From the NCBI GenBank assembly GCA_963778185.1, contig CAVZTF010000002.1:186001-250000 (forward strand): 64,000 nt of DNA. The letters are read 5' to 3'. A model generated the notes under the pieces. The model was not told the DNA's origin, did no database searches, and was given only the letters and a program-made list of their open reading frames with translations. The DNA comes from RPQJ01 sp963778185. GTDB taxonomy: Bacteria; Pseudomonadota; Gammaproteobacteria; Steroidobacterales; Steroidobacteraceae. Made by a program: the position numbers and the translations under genes. Shown here in pieces: positions 17,707 through 26,558 of this stretch; the first letter of the stretch is position 1; the number at the start of each line of letters is the position of its first letter.

Positions 17707-18497
17707 GTCCCGGGCGGCAGTCTACCGGAATGCCGCGGCGCGGACGGCAAGCCGAGCGCGGGCGGATATTCCACGCCGGCGAAATACAACCCCTGGGGCG
17801 GCGCGGTGACGCCTGCCTGCGTGCGATCGCACGCGGCGAGCACGCGGGCGACCCAATCGACCGGCTGGTCGCCCACCCCGACGGCAATGAGCGTGCCGGC
17901 GATGTTGCGCACCATGTGATGCAGGAACGCATTGGCGCGCACCGAAATCTCCACGAACTCCGCCTCGCGGGAGACCGAGATCTCGATCAACCGGCGGACC
18001 GGCGTCGAAGACTGGCATTCGGACGCGCGGAACGCCGAGAAGTCGTGCGCTCCCACCAGGGCCTGCGCAGCCACGTGCATCGCCTCCGCGTCGAGCGGCT
18101 TGCGCAACCAGCAGGCACGCAAGCGGTCGAGCGCCGGGCGCGCCGGACGGCTCAGGACGCGGTAGACGTAGCGGCGCGAGAGTGCGCCGAAGCGTGCGTG
18201 AAAATCCGCCGGGACCGGGCGCGCCCAGAGGATGCTGACGTCATGCGGGCCCGCGGCACATGCGCCGCGCACCCAGGCCTGCTCGGGCCGCTCGGCGTCG
18301 GTATCGAAGTGCGCGACCTGCATCAGGGCGTGCACGCCCGCATCGGTGCGGCCCGCCGCCGTCAGCCGGACCGGGTGGTCCGCGATGCGTGACAGGGCGA
18401 CCTCGAGCTCGCCCTGCACGCTCGGGGCATGGGACTGCCGCTGCCAGCCGGAATAGGCCGAACCGTCGTACTCGATGCCGAGCGCGATCCGCGCCAT
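17703..18497 (-). CDS. truA: tRNA pseudouridine(38-40) synthase TruA
   Basis: A 264-residue pseudouridine synthase acting on the anticodon arm. The catalytic Asp is in LTAAGRTDAGVHA (about residue 52); other family blocks are MARIALGIEYDGSAYSGWQRQ-type start, HFDTD, RRYVYRVLSR and NAFLHHMVRNIAGTLI. The gene is 8 nt downstream of fimV on the same strand and overlaps accD by 4 nt. Confidence 0.95.
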   Translation of the reverse strand: MARIALGIEYDGSAYSGWQRQSHAPSVQGELEVALSRIADHPVRLTAAGRTDAGVHALMQVAHFDTDAERPEQAWVRGACAAGPHDVSILWARPVPADFHARFGALSRRYVYRVLSRPARPALDRLRACWLRKPLDAEAMHVAAQALVGAHDFSAFRASECQSSTPVRRLIEISVSREAEFVEISVRANAFLHHMVRNIAGTLIAVGVGDQPVDWVARVLAACDRTQAGVTAPPQGLYFAGVEYPPALGLPSAPRHSGRLPPGT

Positions 18498-18504
18498 CCG
18501 CCCG

Positions 18505-21168
18505 TCAGGGCAGGTTGGAGACCAGGCGCTGCGCTTCGAGCTTCTGCGCCGCGTTGCCTTCCTTGAGGACTTCCTCGAGGATGCTGCGCGCGCCCTCGGG
18601 ATCGCCCATGTCGATGTAGGCGCGGGCGAGGTCGAGCTTCGTGCCCACCTCGCTCATCGTCGCCGCCTCCTCGCCGAGCGCGAAGTCGATGTCCTGGGCG
18701 GTGAGCTTCGTGGTCTCGACGGTCGGCTCGATGGTCGGCAACTCCCCGGTGGCGTCCGGCGAGATCATGTGCACGCCGGTGGTGTCCGAGAAATTGATCA
18801 GGCTCGTCTCGTCGCCGGCGCCGAGCGTCTGGTCGGCCGACACCACCGTGTCCTCCACGGTGTCGTCCACGCCCGGGAGGATCTGCACCGTCTCGGTCAG
18901 GCCCTTCATGATGCTCGTGGAGCTCAGCATGTCCGCCACGGGTTCCTTCGCCTGGTGGGCGATCGTCGGGCGCTCGATGGTGTCCTCGACCACGGCCTTG
19001 GGCTGCGGCGCGAAGATGTCGTCGGCGCCCTCGACGTCGGCGAGGTCCTGCAGGTCGCCCGCCTCGAAGCCGAGATCCTCGATCGACACCTCCTGCGTAG
19101 GCTCCTCCAGCGAGGAGATCGGCAGGCGGGCCGTCTCGACGGTCGGTGAGAGGGAACTCAGCTCGTCTTCACCGCGCGTCGGCTCGTCGAGCACGAAATC
19201 GAGGCTCGCTTCGTCGGTGATCTGCGGCGAAACCCCGGTGAGGTCGATGTCCGTGATCGACCCGGTCTCGCTGCCGAGGTCCATGTCGAGCGAGCCGGCG
19301 GCGCTGTGCAGCTCCATGTCCAGCCCTGCGTCGGCCGAGGGCGCCACGCCGGCAAACAGCGCGTCTTCCGGCGCGATCTGCTTGCCCATGATCAGGACCT
19401 TGTCCCACTCGCCTGGCTGCGCGGCCGACCGGGTGGCGCTCATCTCGCGCGCGATTTCGAGGAAGCGCTCGCGGTTGCCCCAGACGAAGAAGATCTCGAG
19501 CAGCTTCAGTTTCAGGTCGCGACGTCGCGGCTCGCGCCTGGCCGCGACCTGCACGAGGTCCGCGGCCTGGTCGTAGAGGCCGTAGGCCATGTGGAAGTCG
19601 GCTTCGGCCAGCGGGTCGCCCGCCTCGACGCTGGCCGGCGCCTCGCCAGACAGCGTGTCGTCGATGCTCGGCTTGCGACCGAGGTCCGGGACCGCGACCG
19701 GAGCGCCCGTCCGGCCGACCGGCATTTCGACGGGCCGACGCTCCTCGACCAGGATTTCCGATTCGCGCGCCTTCGGCGCTGCAGACGGGCGCGCCCGCAG
19801 GTCGGCGGGCTCGCGGCGGGCGAGCGCCTCGGCGAGGTCGTCCTCGGCTGCGGCCGAGCCGCGGCTGCGCCGGACGAGCATGAATGCAAGCGCGGCCGCC
19901 AGCAGGCCGAGGAGCACCCACCAGTAGCCGGCCAGCCGCTCCATGAGCGACGGGCCTTCCTCTACCGGTGGCGCGGGCTTCTTCTCGACCGCAGGCGCTT
20001 CCTCCACGGGAGCGGGCAGCGGCGCCTCGGCGACGGGCTCGGCGGCCGGCTCCAAAGCCGGTTCAGCAGCGGGTTCGGCGGGCGCCTCGGCGACGGGTGT
20101 CTCTGCGGCAGGCTCGGCCGTGGGCTCGGTCACCGGCTGCTGTCCCTGCAGCGTAGCGAGTTCCGCGTTACGGACCTCGAGGAGCCGCCGGGCCTCGGCA
20201 AGCTCGGACTCGAGTTGCTGCACGCGCGATTGGAGCGCGGTGTCTGGCGTTCCCGCCGCAGGGGCCGGCTGAACAGTGGCCGTGGATGCGGTGGGCGTGC
20301 CCTGCTCCGGAGTGACGAGGCGCAGGCGACCACCCTCGCCCGTCTCGCCGGCCGCGGCGGCGTTGGCCTCGCGCCACATCCGGTACTGCCGCGACACCTC
20401 GGCGGCAGCGGCAGACGCGGAGATGCTCGACATCTCGGCGGCCGCAGGAATGCTGATCAGGCTGCCGGCCTTCAGGACGTTGATGTTGCCATCGAAGGCC
20501 TCGGGGTTCGCCTGGTAGATGGCGACCATCGCGCGGTTTACGTCCGAGCGCGTGCCCGGATTGATCTCGCTCGCGATCTTCCAGAGCGTGTCGTTGCGCT
20601 GCACGCGATAGCTCGAGCCAGGCTGGATCGTCGGTGCGGCAATGGCCGGCGGCTGCTCGGGCTCGCTCGGCGAAGGCGCCGGGGCCACCGGCTCGGACCG
20701 ACGCACGGCGGGCGCCGGCGCGGTCGCGCGCGGCGCGGCAACGGGTGCCTCGCCCGCCGCGGGGCTGGGTGCAAAAACGGGGGGATCCAGGAGCACGGTG
20801 TATTCGCGCAGGAGCCGACCGCGCGGCCAGTTCGCTTCCACCAGCAGGGTGACGAACGGCTCGGTCACCGGTCTCGGCGAGGTGATGTGCAACACGTCCC
20901 GCCCGTCCGCGCCGTGGACGACCCGGAACGTGAAGTCGGCGAGGTAGGCCGGCCTGTCGAGACCGTAGCGAGCGAAGGTGTCGCTCGACGCGAGGGACGC
21001 CCTGAGCGCCGCGAGGTCCTCGGCCGCGGCCGACACCAGCTCGATTTCCGCGTCGAACGGCTGGTTGAGGGCCGAATTCAGCCGGATTTCACCGAGGCCG
21101 AGCGCGTACAGCGCCGTCGGCGACAGGAGTGCGCTCATCAGCAGGACACGGCGGACGGCTGTCTTCAT
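18505..21168 (-). CDS. fimV: FimV/HubP-like polar hub protein
   Basis: An 887-residue protein with the FimV architecture: signal peptide (MKTAVRRVLLMSALLSPTA to about 23), N-terminal FimV domain (LGLGEIRLNSALNQPFDAEI), a LysM peptidoglycan-binding module (YRVQRNDTLWKIASEINPG, about 195-250), a coiled coil rich in Glu/Ala/Arg (about 310-345), a Pro/Glu/Ala linker, one transmembrane helix (WWVLLGLLAAALAFMLV, about 420), a long acidic cytoplasmic region and a C-terminal TPR-like FimV cap (GTKLDLARAYIDMGDPEGAR). Relatives organise type IV pili and polar proteins. A FimX-like protein is encoded 6 kb away. There are about 215 bp of untranslated DNA upstream. Confidence 0.92.
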   Translation of the reverse strand: MKTAVRRVLLMSALLSPTALYALGLGEIRLNSALNQPFDAEIELVSAAAEDLAALRASLASSDTFARYGLDRPAYLADFTFRVVHGADGRDVLHITSPRPVTEPFVTLLVEANWPRGRLLREYTVLLDPPVFAPSPAAGEAPVAAPRATAPAPAVRRSEPVAPAPSPSEPEQPPAIAAPTIQPGSSYRVQRNDTLWKIASEINPGTRSDVNRAMVAIYQANPEAFDGNINVLKAGSLISIPAAAEMSSISASAAAAEVSRQYRMWREANAAAAGETGEGGRLRLVTPEQGTPTASTATVQPAPAAGTPDTALQSRVQQLESELAEARRLLEVRNAELATLQGQQPVTEPTAEPAAETPVAEAPAEPAAEPALEPAAEPVAEAPLPAPVEEAPAVEKKPAPPVEEGPSLMERLAGYWWVLLGLLAAALAFMLVRRSRGSAAAEDDLAEALARREPADLRARPSAAPKARESEILVEERRPVEMPVGRTGAPVAVPDLGRKPSIDDTLSGEAPASVEAGDPLAEADFHMAYGLYDQAADLVQVAARREPRRRDLKLKLLEIFFVWGNRERFLEIAREMSATRSAAQPGEWDKVLIMGKQIAPEDALFAGVAPSADAGLDMELHSAAGSLDMDLGSETGSITDIDLTGVSPQITDEASLDFVLDEPTRGEDELSSLSPTVETARLPISSLEEPTQEVSIEDLGFEAGDLQDLADVEGADDIFAPQPKAVVEDTIERPTIAHQAKEPVADMLSSTSIMKGLTETVQILPGVDDTVEDTVVSADQTLGAGDETSLINFSDTTGVHMISPDATGELPTIEPTVETTKLTAQDIDFALGEEAATMSEVGTKLDLARAYIDMGDPEGARSILEEVLKEGNAAQKLEAQRLVSNLP

Positions 21169-21384
21169 CGAGGCTCCCTACAGGTCAAGAGGCACGCCGC
21201 TACGGTCGGCCGGGCCACCGTGGCATGTTCATGTGAGTTCTGCAAATTAGACATAACTATAGCCCACGGCTACAAGCCGCGCCCAACCCAAGCGTGGGTT
21301 TTGCTGCTTTGTAACGTAACGCGTGGGGCGGGCGGCAGAACGGACCGGCTCCACATTTCCACGCTCGATCCTGCCCGCACGGCC
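21169..21384. other. Intergenic region upstream of fimV
   Basis: No gene is seen in these 216 bp. The minus strand carries a good -10 element, TATAGT (21256-21261), for fimV; the best -35 candidate (TTGGGC) is 19 nt upstream, so the promoter is tentative. A small hairpin (AACCCA-AGCG-TGGGTT, 21285-21300) lies just past the aroC stop. The stretch 21240-21265 is locally AT-rich. Confidence 0.4.
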
Positions 21385-22482
21385 TCAAGCCCGCCCCGGA
21401 ATGGTCGGCGTGGATGGCCTGACGTCGGCGTTCTGGGCGCGGTGGCGCAAGGCATGGTCCATCAGCACGAGGGCCAGCATCGCCTCGGCGATGGGAACGG
21501 CGCGGATGCCGACGCAGGGGTCGTGCCGCCCCGTCGTGATCACCTCCACGGGCTGGCCGTTCACGTCGATGCTGCGGCCGGGAATCACGATGCTCGACGT
21601 GGGCTTGAGCGCCATGCTCACCACGACGTCCTGCCCCGAGGCTATGCCGCCCAGGGTGCCGCCCGCGTGGTTCGACAGGAAGCCGCCGGGGGTCATCTCG
21701 TCGCGGTGCTGCGAGCCACGCTGCTCCACCGACCGGAAGCCGTCTCCCACCTCGACACCCTTGACGGCGTTGATGCCCATCATGGCGTGGGCAAGGTCCG
21801 CGTCGAGGCGGTCGAAGATCGGCTCGCCGAGCCCCGGCGGCACCCCGGTCGCCACTACCGTGACGCGCGCGCCGATGGAATCGCCGTCGCGGCGCAACTG
21901 CTCGATCAGTGCCTCGAGTTCCGGGACGCGTGCGGGATCGGGACAGAAGAAAGGGTTGCGGTCGACTTCCGCGAGGTCGGCCGGTTCGAGCCGGATCGGG
22001 CCCATCTGCGCGAGATAGCCGTGGATTCGGACGCCGAGGCGCTCCGCAAGGTACTTGCGCGCGATCGCGCCCGCGGCGACGCGCATCACCGTCTCGCGGG
22101 CCGAGGAGCGCCCGCCGCCGCGATAGTCGCGGAAGCCGTATTTCTGCTGGTAGGTGTAGTCGGCGTGGCCGGGGCGGAAGCGGTCCTTGATCTTCTCGTA
22201 GTCGTACGAGCGCTGGTCCTCGTTCTGGACCAGCAGCCCGATGGGGGTGCCCGTGGTGCGGCCCTCGAAGACGCCGGAGAGGATGCGCACGCGGTCGGGC
22301 TCGCGCCGCTGGCTCGTGTAGCGGGACGTGCCGGAACGGCGCCGCTCGACGTCGCGTTGTATGTCGTCCTCGGCGAGTTCGAGCCCCGGGGGGCAGCCAT
22401 CCACGATGCAGCCGAGCGCCGGGCCGTGGCTCTCGCCGAAGCCCGTGACGGTGAAGAGACGACCGAAACTGTTGCCCGACAT
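21385..22482 (-). CDS. aroC: Chorismate synthase
   Basis: A 365-residue FMN-dependent enzyme converting EPSP to chorismate, the last shikimate-pathway step. Family signatures are in order: FTVTGFGESHGPALGCIVDG, RTTGTPIGLLVQNEDQR, RPGHADYTYQQKYGFRDYRG, GGRSSARETVMRVAAGA, GEPIFDRLDADLAHAMMGI and SNHAGGTLGGIASGQ. The ATG at 22482 overlaps the prmB stop (TGATG), so the pair is translationally coupled, as commonly seen in gammaproteobacteria. Confidence 0.97.
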   Translation of the reverse strand: MSGNSFGRLFTVTGFGESHGPALGCIVDGCPPGLELAEDDIQRDVERRRSGTSRYTSQRREPDRVRILSGVFEGRTTGTPIGLLVQNEDQRSYDYEKIKDRFRPGHADYTYQQKYGFRDYRGGGRSSARETVMRVAAGAIARKYLAERLGVRIHGYLAQMGPIRLEPADLAEVDRNPFFCPDPARVPELEALIEQLRRDGDSIGARVTVVATGVPPGLGEPIFDRLDADLAHAMMGINAVKGVEVGDGFRSVEQRGSQHRDEMTPGGFLSNHAGGTLGGIASGQDVVVSMALKPTSSIVIPGRSIDVNGQPVEVITTGRHDPCVGIRAVPIAEAMLALVLMDHALRHRAQNADVRPSTPTIPGRA

Positions 22483-23366
22483 CAACGCTCCCCTCTCAAC
22501 ATGAAGACTCCCCCGCCGCCGTGTTCGAATTCGAGCCACACGAACGGCAGTTGCGGGAACGCTTCCTGCACCCGCTGGTCGCTGTCGCCGACCTCGACGA
22601 ACAGCGCGCCTCCCGGCGCGAGGTGCTGCTGCGCCCCCGCGAGTATGCGCCGCACGACGTCGAGGCCGTCGCGGCCCGCGCGCAACGCGAGGTCCGGTTC
22701 GTGCAGGTATTCCCTCGGCAGGACCTGCATTTCCTCGTCGCTGACGTACGGCGGGTTCGCGACGATGAGATCGTAGCGGCGGGCCGGCACCGGCTCGAAG
22801 ACGTCGCCCTGCAGCAGCGTGACCTGCGCCTCGGCATGGTGGCGCGCGACGTTGCGCCCCGCCACCTCGAGCGCGTGCGGCGAAATGTCGACCGCGTCGA
22901 CGGTCGCGGCCGGGAACGCCTTCGCGCAGGCGATCGCGATGCAGCCCGAGCCCGTGCCGATGTCGAGGATGCGGCGCACCCGGGTCGGGTCCACCCAGGG
23001 ACGGAACTGCGCGAGGATGAGTTCCGCGAACGGCGAGCGCGGCACGATCACGCGCTCGTCTACCTCGAACTCGAGGCCCGCGAACCACATGCGCCCCATG
23101 AGATACGCCGCGGGGACACGCCGCTCGATTCGCGCCGCGAAGGCTTCGCGCACGCGCCGCACGTCGTCGCCTGCGGGACGGCGGCCATAGGCCTCGGCCG
23201 CCAGCTCGTGTTCGAGGCCGAGCACGTGGAACACCAGGGCCGCGGCCTCGTCCACGGCGTTGTCCATGCCGTGGCCGTAGGCGAGCCCCGCCCGCTCGAA
23301 GGCCTCGGCGCCCTGGCGGATGAGGTCGGAGACGGTCGTCGAAGCGGGCGTCTGAGCGGAGGTCAT
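22482..23366 (-). CDS. prmB: 50S ribosomal protein L3 N5-glutamine methyltransferase PrmB
   Basis: A 294-residue SAM-dependent methyltransferase of the HemK family. An N-terminal helical substrate domain precedes the Rossmann core, with SAM motif ILDIGTGSGCIAIACAK (about 127) and the Gln-methylating NPPYVSDEEM (about 195). The order prmB-aroC and the N-terminal region favour PrmB over PrmC, whose gene normally follows prfA. It is divergent from the sco gene across about 50 bp. Confidence 0.9.
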   Translation of the reverse strand: MTSAQTPASTTVSDLIRQGAEAFERAGLAYGHGMDNAVDEAAALVFHVLGLEHELAAEAYGRRPAGDDVRRVREAFAARIERRVPAAYLMGRMWFAGLEFEVDERVIVPRSPFAELILAQFRPWVDPTRVRRILDIGTGSGCIAIACAKAFPAATVDAVDISPHALEVAGRNVARHHAEAQVTLLQGDVFEPVPARRYDLIVANPPYVSDEEMQVLPREYLHEPDLALRAGRDGLDVVRRILAGAQQHLAPGGALFVEVGDSDQRVQEAFPQLPFVWLEFEHGGGGVFMLRGER

Positions 23367-23417
23367 TGTGGGATAATCGTGGTCCCGTCAGCCTCGATCC
23401 CTATCCGGCACGCAATC

Positions 23418-24053
23418 ATGGCCGCACGTCCTTTGAGGATCGGCATCCTCGCAATTGTAGCGTTTGCCGCCGGACTGTTTCTGGCTCGCTCGTTCTGGTC
23501 GGTGCCCGCCGCGCCGCCGCAGGCCGAGCACGGCACGATCTTTCCCTCGCCGCGCGCGCTGCCCTCGCTGGGTCTCACCGACCACGACGGGCACCCGCTC
23601 GGCGCCGATTCCCTGGCAGGGAAGTGGACGCTGGTGTTCTTCGGCTTCACGAACTGCCCGGACATCTGCCCCACGACGCTTGCCACGCTCGCCCAGTTCA
23701 AGCGACACCTTGCGGACCTGCCAGCCGGCGAGCAGCCCGGCGTGTTGCTCGTGAGCGTCGATCCCGAGCGCGACGATCCGCAGCGCCTCAAGGCCTACGT
23801 GCAGTTCTTCGACCCGTCCTTTGTCGGCGCCACCGGCTCACCGCAGGCGGTGGCCGACGCGGCCGCGGCGTTCGGCGTCCCCTATGCGAAGGTCGCGCTG
23901 CCCGAGGGTGGCTACACCATGGATCACGGCTCCGGCGTCTTCGTGGTGGGCCCGACGGGCGGCATCGTCGCGTACCTGTCGGGGCCGCACGACCCCGCCG
24001 TCATGGCGCGCGATTATCGCAAGGCCGTCGCATTTGCAGGCGGCAAGGGATGA
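23418..24053 (+). CDS. SCO1/SenC-family copper chaperone
   Basis: A 211-residue thioredoxin-fold protein anchored by an N-terminal hydrophobic segment (RIGILAIVAFAAGLFLARSFW). The copper-binding CxxxC is in FTNCPDICPTTLATL (about 75-80) and the conserved His in YTMDHGSGVFVV (about 170). SCO proteins deliver copper or reduce cysteines during assembly of the cytochrome c oxidase CuA site, on the periplasmic face. Its TGA overlaps the psd ATG (ATGA). No cytochrome oxidase genes are in the window. Confidence 0.92.
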   Translation: MAARPLRIGILAIVAFAAGLFLARSFWSVPAAPPQAEHGTIFPSPRALPSLGLTDHDGHPLGADSLAGKWTLVFFGFTNCPDICPTTLATLAQFKRHLADLPAGEQPGVLLVSVDPERDDPQRLKAYVQFFDPSFVGATGSPQAVADAAAAFGVPYAKVALPEGGYTMDHGSGVFVVGPTGGIVAYLSGPHDPAVMARDYRKAVAFAGGKG

Positions 24054-24931
24054 TTCGCGAGGAACACGGCGCCGGCAGCTCGGATCGCGCCTTCGCGCTG
24101 CTGCAGGACCTGTTGCCGAAGCACGGCCTGTCGAAGCTCATGCACCGCGCGGCCCGCAGCACCCGCCCCTGGCTGCGCACGGCGTTGATCCGCACGGTGA
24201 TGCGCGCCTACCCAATGATCGACATGCGAGAGGCGGCGGCATCGGATCCCTGCGGCTACCCCTCCTTCAACGCGTTCTTTACGCGCGCACTGCGCCCCGA
24301 CGCGCGCCCGGTCGCGGCCGCCGAGCACGAGCTCGCCTGTCCCGTGGACGGCACGGTAAGCCAGCTCGGCACGGTCCGCGACGGCCAGCTGCTGCAAGCG
24401 AAGGGAATGCACTACACCGCGGCGGCGCTGCTGGCCGATGCCGACTCCGCGACGAAGTACTCGGGCGGCGGGTTCGCCTGCCTCTACCTCGCGCCGTACA
24501 ACTATCACCGCATCCACATGCCGCTCGCTGGCCGGCTCGTCGCGACACGCTACGTGCCTGGCGCGCTCTTCAGCGTGAACAATGCGACGGCACGCGCGCT
24601 ACCCGGGCTCTTCGCCCGCAACGAGCGCGTCGTCTGCGAGTTCGACACGGAACTCGGGCCGCTCGCGATGGTGCTGGTCGGCGCGCTGTTCGTCGGCAGC
24701 ATCGAGACTGTCTACGCGGGCGAGATCAACCCGCCCGCCATGCGTGGCGGGACCGTGCGCAGCGTCGCGACCGGGACAGGTGCGGCCTTCGCCAAGGGCG
24801 CCGAGCTCGGCCGTTTCAACATGGGCTCGACCGTGATCGTGCTGCTGGGCAACGGCGCGACGAGATTCGCGGAGCACCTCGGGCACGGCTCGATTGTGCG
24901 CATGGGCCAGCCGCTCGCGAAGGTGGGATGA
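24050..24931 (+). CDS. psd: Phosphatidylserine decarboxylase proenzyme
   Basis: A 293-residue membrane-associated enzyme making phosphatidylethanolamine. Blocks YPSFNAFFTRALRPDARP, CPVDGTVSQLGTV, LAPYNYHRIHMPLAG, RYVPGALFSVNNAT and FARNERVVCEF are typical. The self-cleavage site, normally LGST, reads MGST in GRFNMGSTVIVLL (about residue 256); the Ser that becomes the pyruvoyl group is kept, so activity is expected. It is translationally coupled to sco upstream (ATGA) and to epmA downstream (ATG inside its end). Confidence 0.95.
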   Translation: MIREEHGAGSSDRAFALLQDLLPKHGLSKLMHRAARSTRPWLRTALIRTVMRAYPMIDMREAAASDPCGYPSFNAFFTRALRPDARPVAAAEHELACPVDGTVSQLGTVRDGQLLQAKGMHYTAAALLADADSATKYSGGGFACLYLAPYNYHRIHMPLAGRLVATRYVPGALFSVNNATARALPGLFARNERVVCEFDTELGPLAMVLVGALFVGSIETVYAGEINPPAMRGGTVRSVATGTGAAFAKGAELGRFNMGSTVIVLLGNGATRFAEHLGHGSIVRMGQPLAKVG

Positions 24932-25902
24932 ACGCTCCCGCGGAACCGCACTGGCGGCCCGGAGCGACGCTCGAGACTCTTCGCCTGCGCGCGCGGATGC
25001 TGGGTCAGGCGCGCGAGTATTTCGCGCAGACCGGGGCGCTCGAAGTGCAGACCCCCGTCATGGTGCAGGCGGGCGTCACCGACGTGCACCTCGAGTCCCT
25101 CGAGGTTCGCCGTGCCGACGGTTCGCGCGCGGGTTTCCTGCACACCTCGCCCGAGTACGCGATGAAGCGCCTGCTGTGCGCCGGCGCGCCCGACATCTAC
25201 CAGGTCGCGCACGTGTTTCGCGAAGGCGAGCGCGGGCGACGCCACAATCCCGAGTTCACGATGATCGAGTGGTACCGGCTGGGCATCGATCACCACGCGC
25301 TGATGGACGACGTGGAGCGACTCCTGCGCGCGCTGCTGGAGCCGCACCGCCCCGTCGCCGAAACCCGGCGCGTGACGTACGCCGAGGCATTCGGCGAGGC
25401 CCTCGGCCTCGATCCCCTCGCATGCTCCATGGACCAGTTGCGTGGGGCGATGTACGCGCACGACGCGAGCATTCCGGAGTCGATCGCCGGTGAGCGCGAC
25501 GCGCTGCTCGACCTCGCGATGGCGACGCTGGTCGCAACTGCGTTCCCGGCGGACCGCATCACGTTCATGCTCGACTTCCCGGCGTCGCAGGCCGCGCTCG
25601 CCCGCGTGCGCGGGCCCGTCGCCTCGAGGTTCGAGGCGTTCTGGGGCGATCTCGAGCTGGCGAACGGCTTCCACGAGCTTGGTGACGCCTCGGAGCAGGC
25701 GACCCGCTTCGCCGCCGATCGCGCTGAACGCGTGCGCCGCGGCCAGCCGGATCGCGCCCCCGACGAGTTCTTTCTCGGCGCACTGCGCGGCGGCCTGCCG
25801 CCCTGCGCGGGCGTGGCGCTCGGTTTCGACCGGGTGGTGATGATTGCCGCCGGGGTGGATTCCATCGACGAGGTGCTCGCCTTCCCTGTCGAGCGCGGTT
25901 GA
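24928..25902 (+). CDS. epmA: EF-P--(R)-beta-lysine ligase EpmA
   Basis: A 324-residue LysRS paralogue that lacks the N-terminal anticodon-binding domain and attaches (R)-beta-lysine to elongation factor P. Class II motifs are visible: ALEVQTPVMVQAGVTDVHL, motif 2 region VFREGERGRRHNPEFTMIEW (about 95-115) and motif 3 GVALGFDRVVMI near the C-terminus, plus LANGFHELGD. The ATG overlaps the psd stop. The EF-P gene is 0.66 kb away; epmB, which makes beta-lysine, is not in the window. Confidence 0.92.
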   Translation: MNAPAEPHWRPGATLETLRLRARMLGQAREYFAQTGALEVQTPVMVQAGVTDVHLESLEVRRADGSRAGFLHTSPEYAMKRLLCAGAPDIYQVAHVFREGERGRRHNPEFTMIEWYRLGIDHHALMDDVERLLRALLEPHRPVAETRRVTYAEAFGEALGLDPLACSMDQLRGAMYAHDASIPESIAGERDALLDLAMATLVATAFPADRITFMLDFPASQAALARVRGPVASRFEAFWGDLELANGFHELGDASEQATRFAADRAERVRRGQPDRAPDEFFLGALRGGLPPCAGVALGFDRVVMIAAGVDSIDEVLAFPVERG

Positions 25903-25931
25903 GCCGGCCAGGCCGGCCGAGGAGAGCAGAC

Positions 25932-26426
25932 ATGCACGCCGTCAACGACGGGTCCAATGTGGACAAGGCCACGGCCTACGCAGAGCTCGAGAAGTCCCTG
26001 CGCGCGCTGCTCGAGGGCGAGCCGGACCTCATCGCCTGCGCGTCGAACACGGCGGCGCTGCTCTACTGGAGCCTGCCGCAGCTCAACTGGGCCGGGTTCT
26101 ATCTCGTCGAGCCGGCCACGGGCGACCTGCTGCTCGGCCCCTTCCAGGGCAAGCCCGCCTGCGTGCGCATTCCCGTCGGCAAGGGGGTGTGCGGCACGGC
26201 CGCCGCCCGTCGCGAGACCGTCGTCGTACAGGACGTGCACGCATTCCCGGGGCACATCGCCTGCGATTCGGCATCGAACTCGGAAGTGGTGGTGCCGGTC
26301 GTCGTCGACGATCGGCTGCTCGGCGTGCTCGATCTCGACAGTCCGGCGCACGGGCGTTTCGATCATGTCGACGCGCGGGGGCTCGAGACGCTGGTTCGCG
26401 TGTTCGTTGCCGCCATCCGCCGGTAA
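25932..26426 (+). CDS. msrC: Free methionine-(R)-sulfoxide reductase (GAF domain)
   Basis: A 164-residue single GAF-domain protein. Block LNWAGFYLVEPATGDLLLG is followed by the three cysteines of the fRMsr family, in GKPACVRIPVGKGVCG (about 75-90) and HIACDSASNSEVVVPV (about 113). It reduces free Met-R-sulfoxide with thioredoxin, an oxidative-stress repair role in the cytosol. The ATG at 25932 has a GGAG-type site (25921) just upstream; a longer start at 25899 would overlap epmA. A GCCGGCC-A-GGCCGGC inverted repeat separates it from epmA. Confidence 0.9.
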   Translation: MHAVNDGSNVDKATAYAELEKSLRALLEGEPDLIACASNTAALLYWSLPQLNWAGFYLVEPATGDLLLGPFQGKPACVRIPVGKGVCGTAAARRETVVVQDVHAFPGHIACDSASNSEVVVPVVVDDRLLGVLDLDSPAHGRFDHVDARGLETLVRVFVAAIRR

Positions 26427-26558
26427 GCAGGTGTCGACAACGATCAGTGCCTGCGTGCCGTGCGCGCAGGGTGAGGTGACTCGAGGCCGGGAAAATTCCC
26501 CGGGAAGCGGGCGCAGCGGCGCCAAGCCAATCGCGTCAGCGCGACCGCAGCCGCAAGC
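26427..26558. other. Convergent gap between msrC and efp with a small hairpin
   Basis: No gene is seen. CCGGG/CCCGG with an A/T-rich loop (26487-26503) forms a short hairpin that could end transcription from either side, but neither strand has a terminal T-run. Confidence 0.3.

Noticed and set aside
19306..22776. Open frame of 1156 codons antisense to fimV, aroC and prmB
   Set aside because: Spans three real genes and their spacers on the other strand; composition is typical of antisense GC-rich frames.
25903..25917. GCCGGCC-A-GGCCGGC inverted repeat between epmA and msrC
   Set aside because: Only 7 bp with a one-base loop and no T-run; frequent by chance at this GC content.
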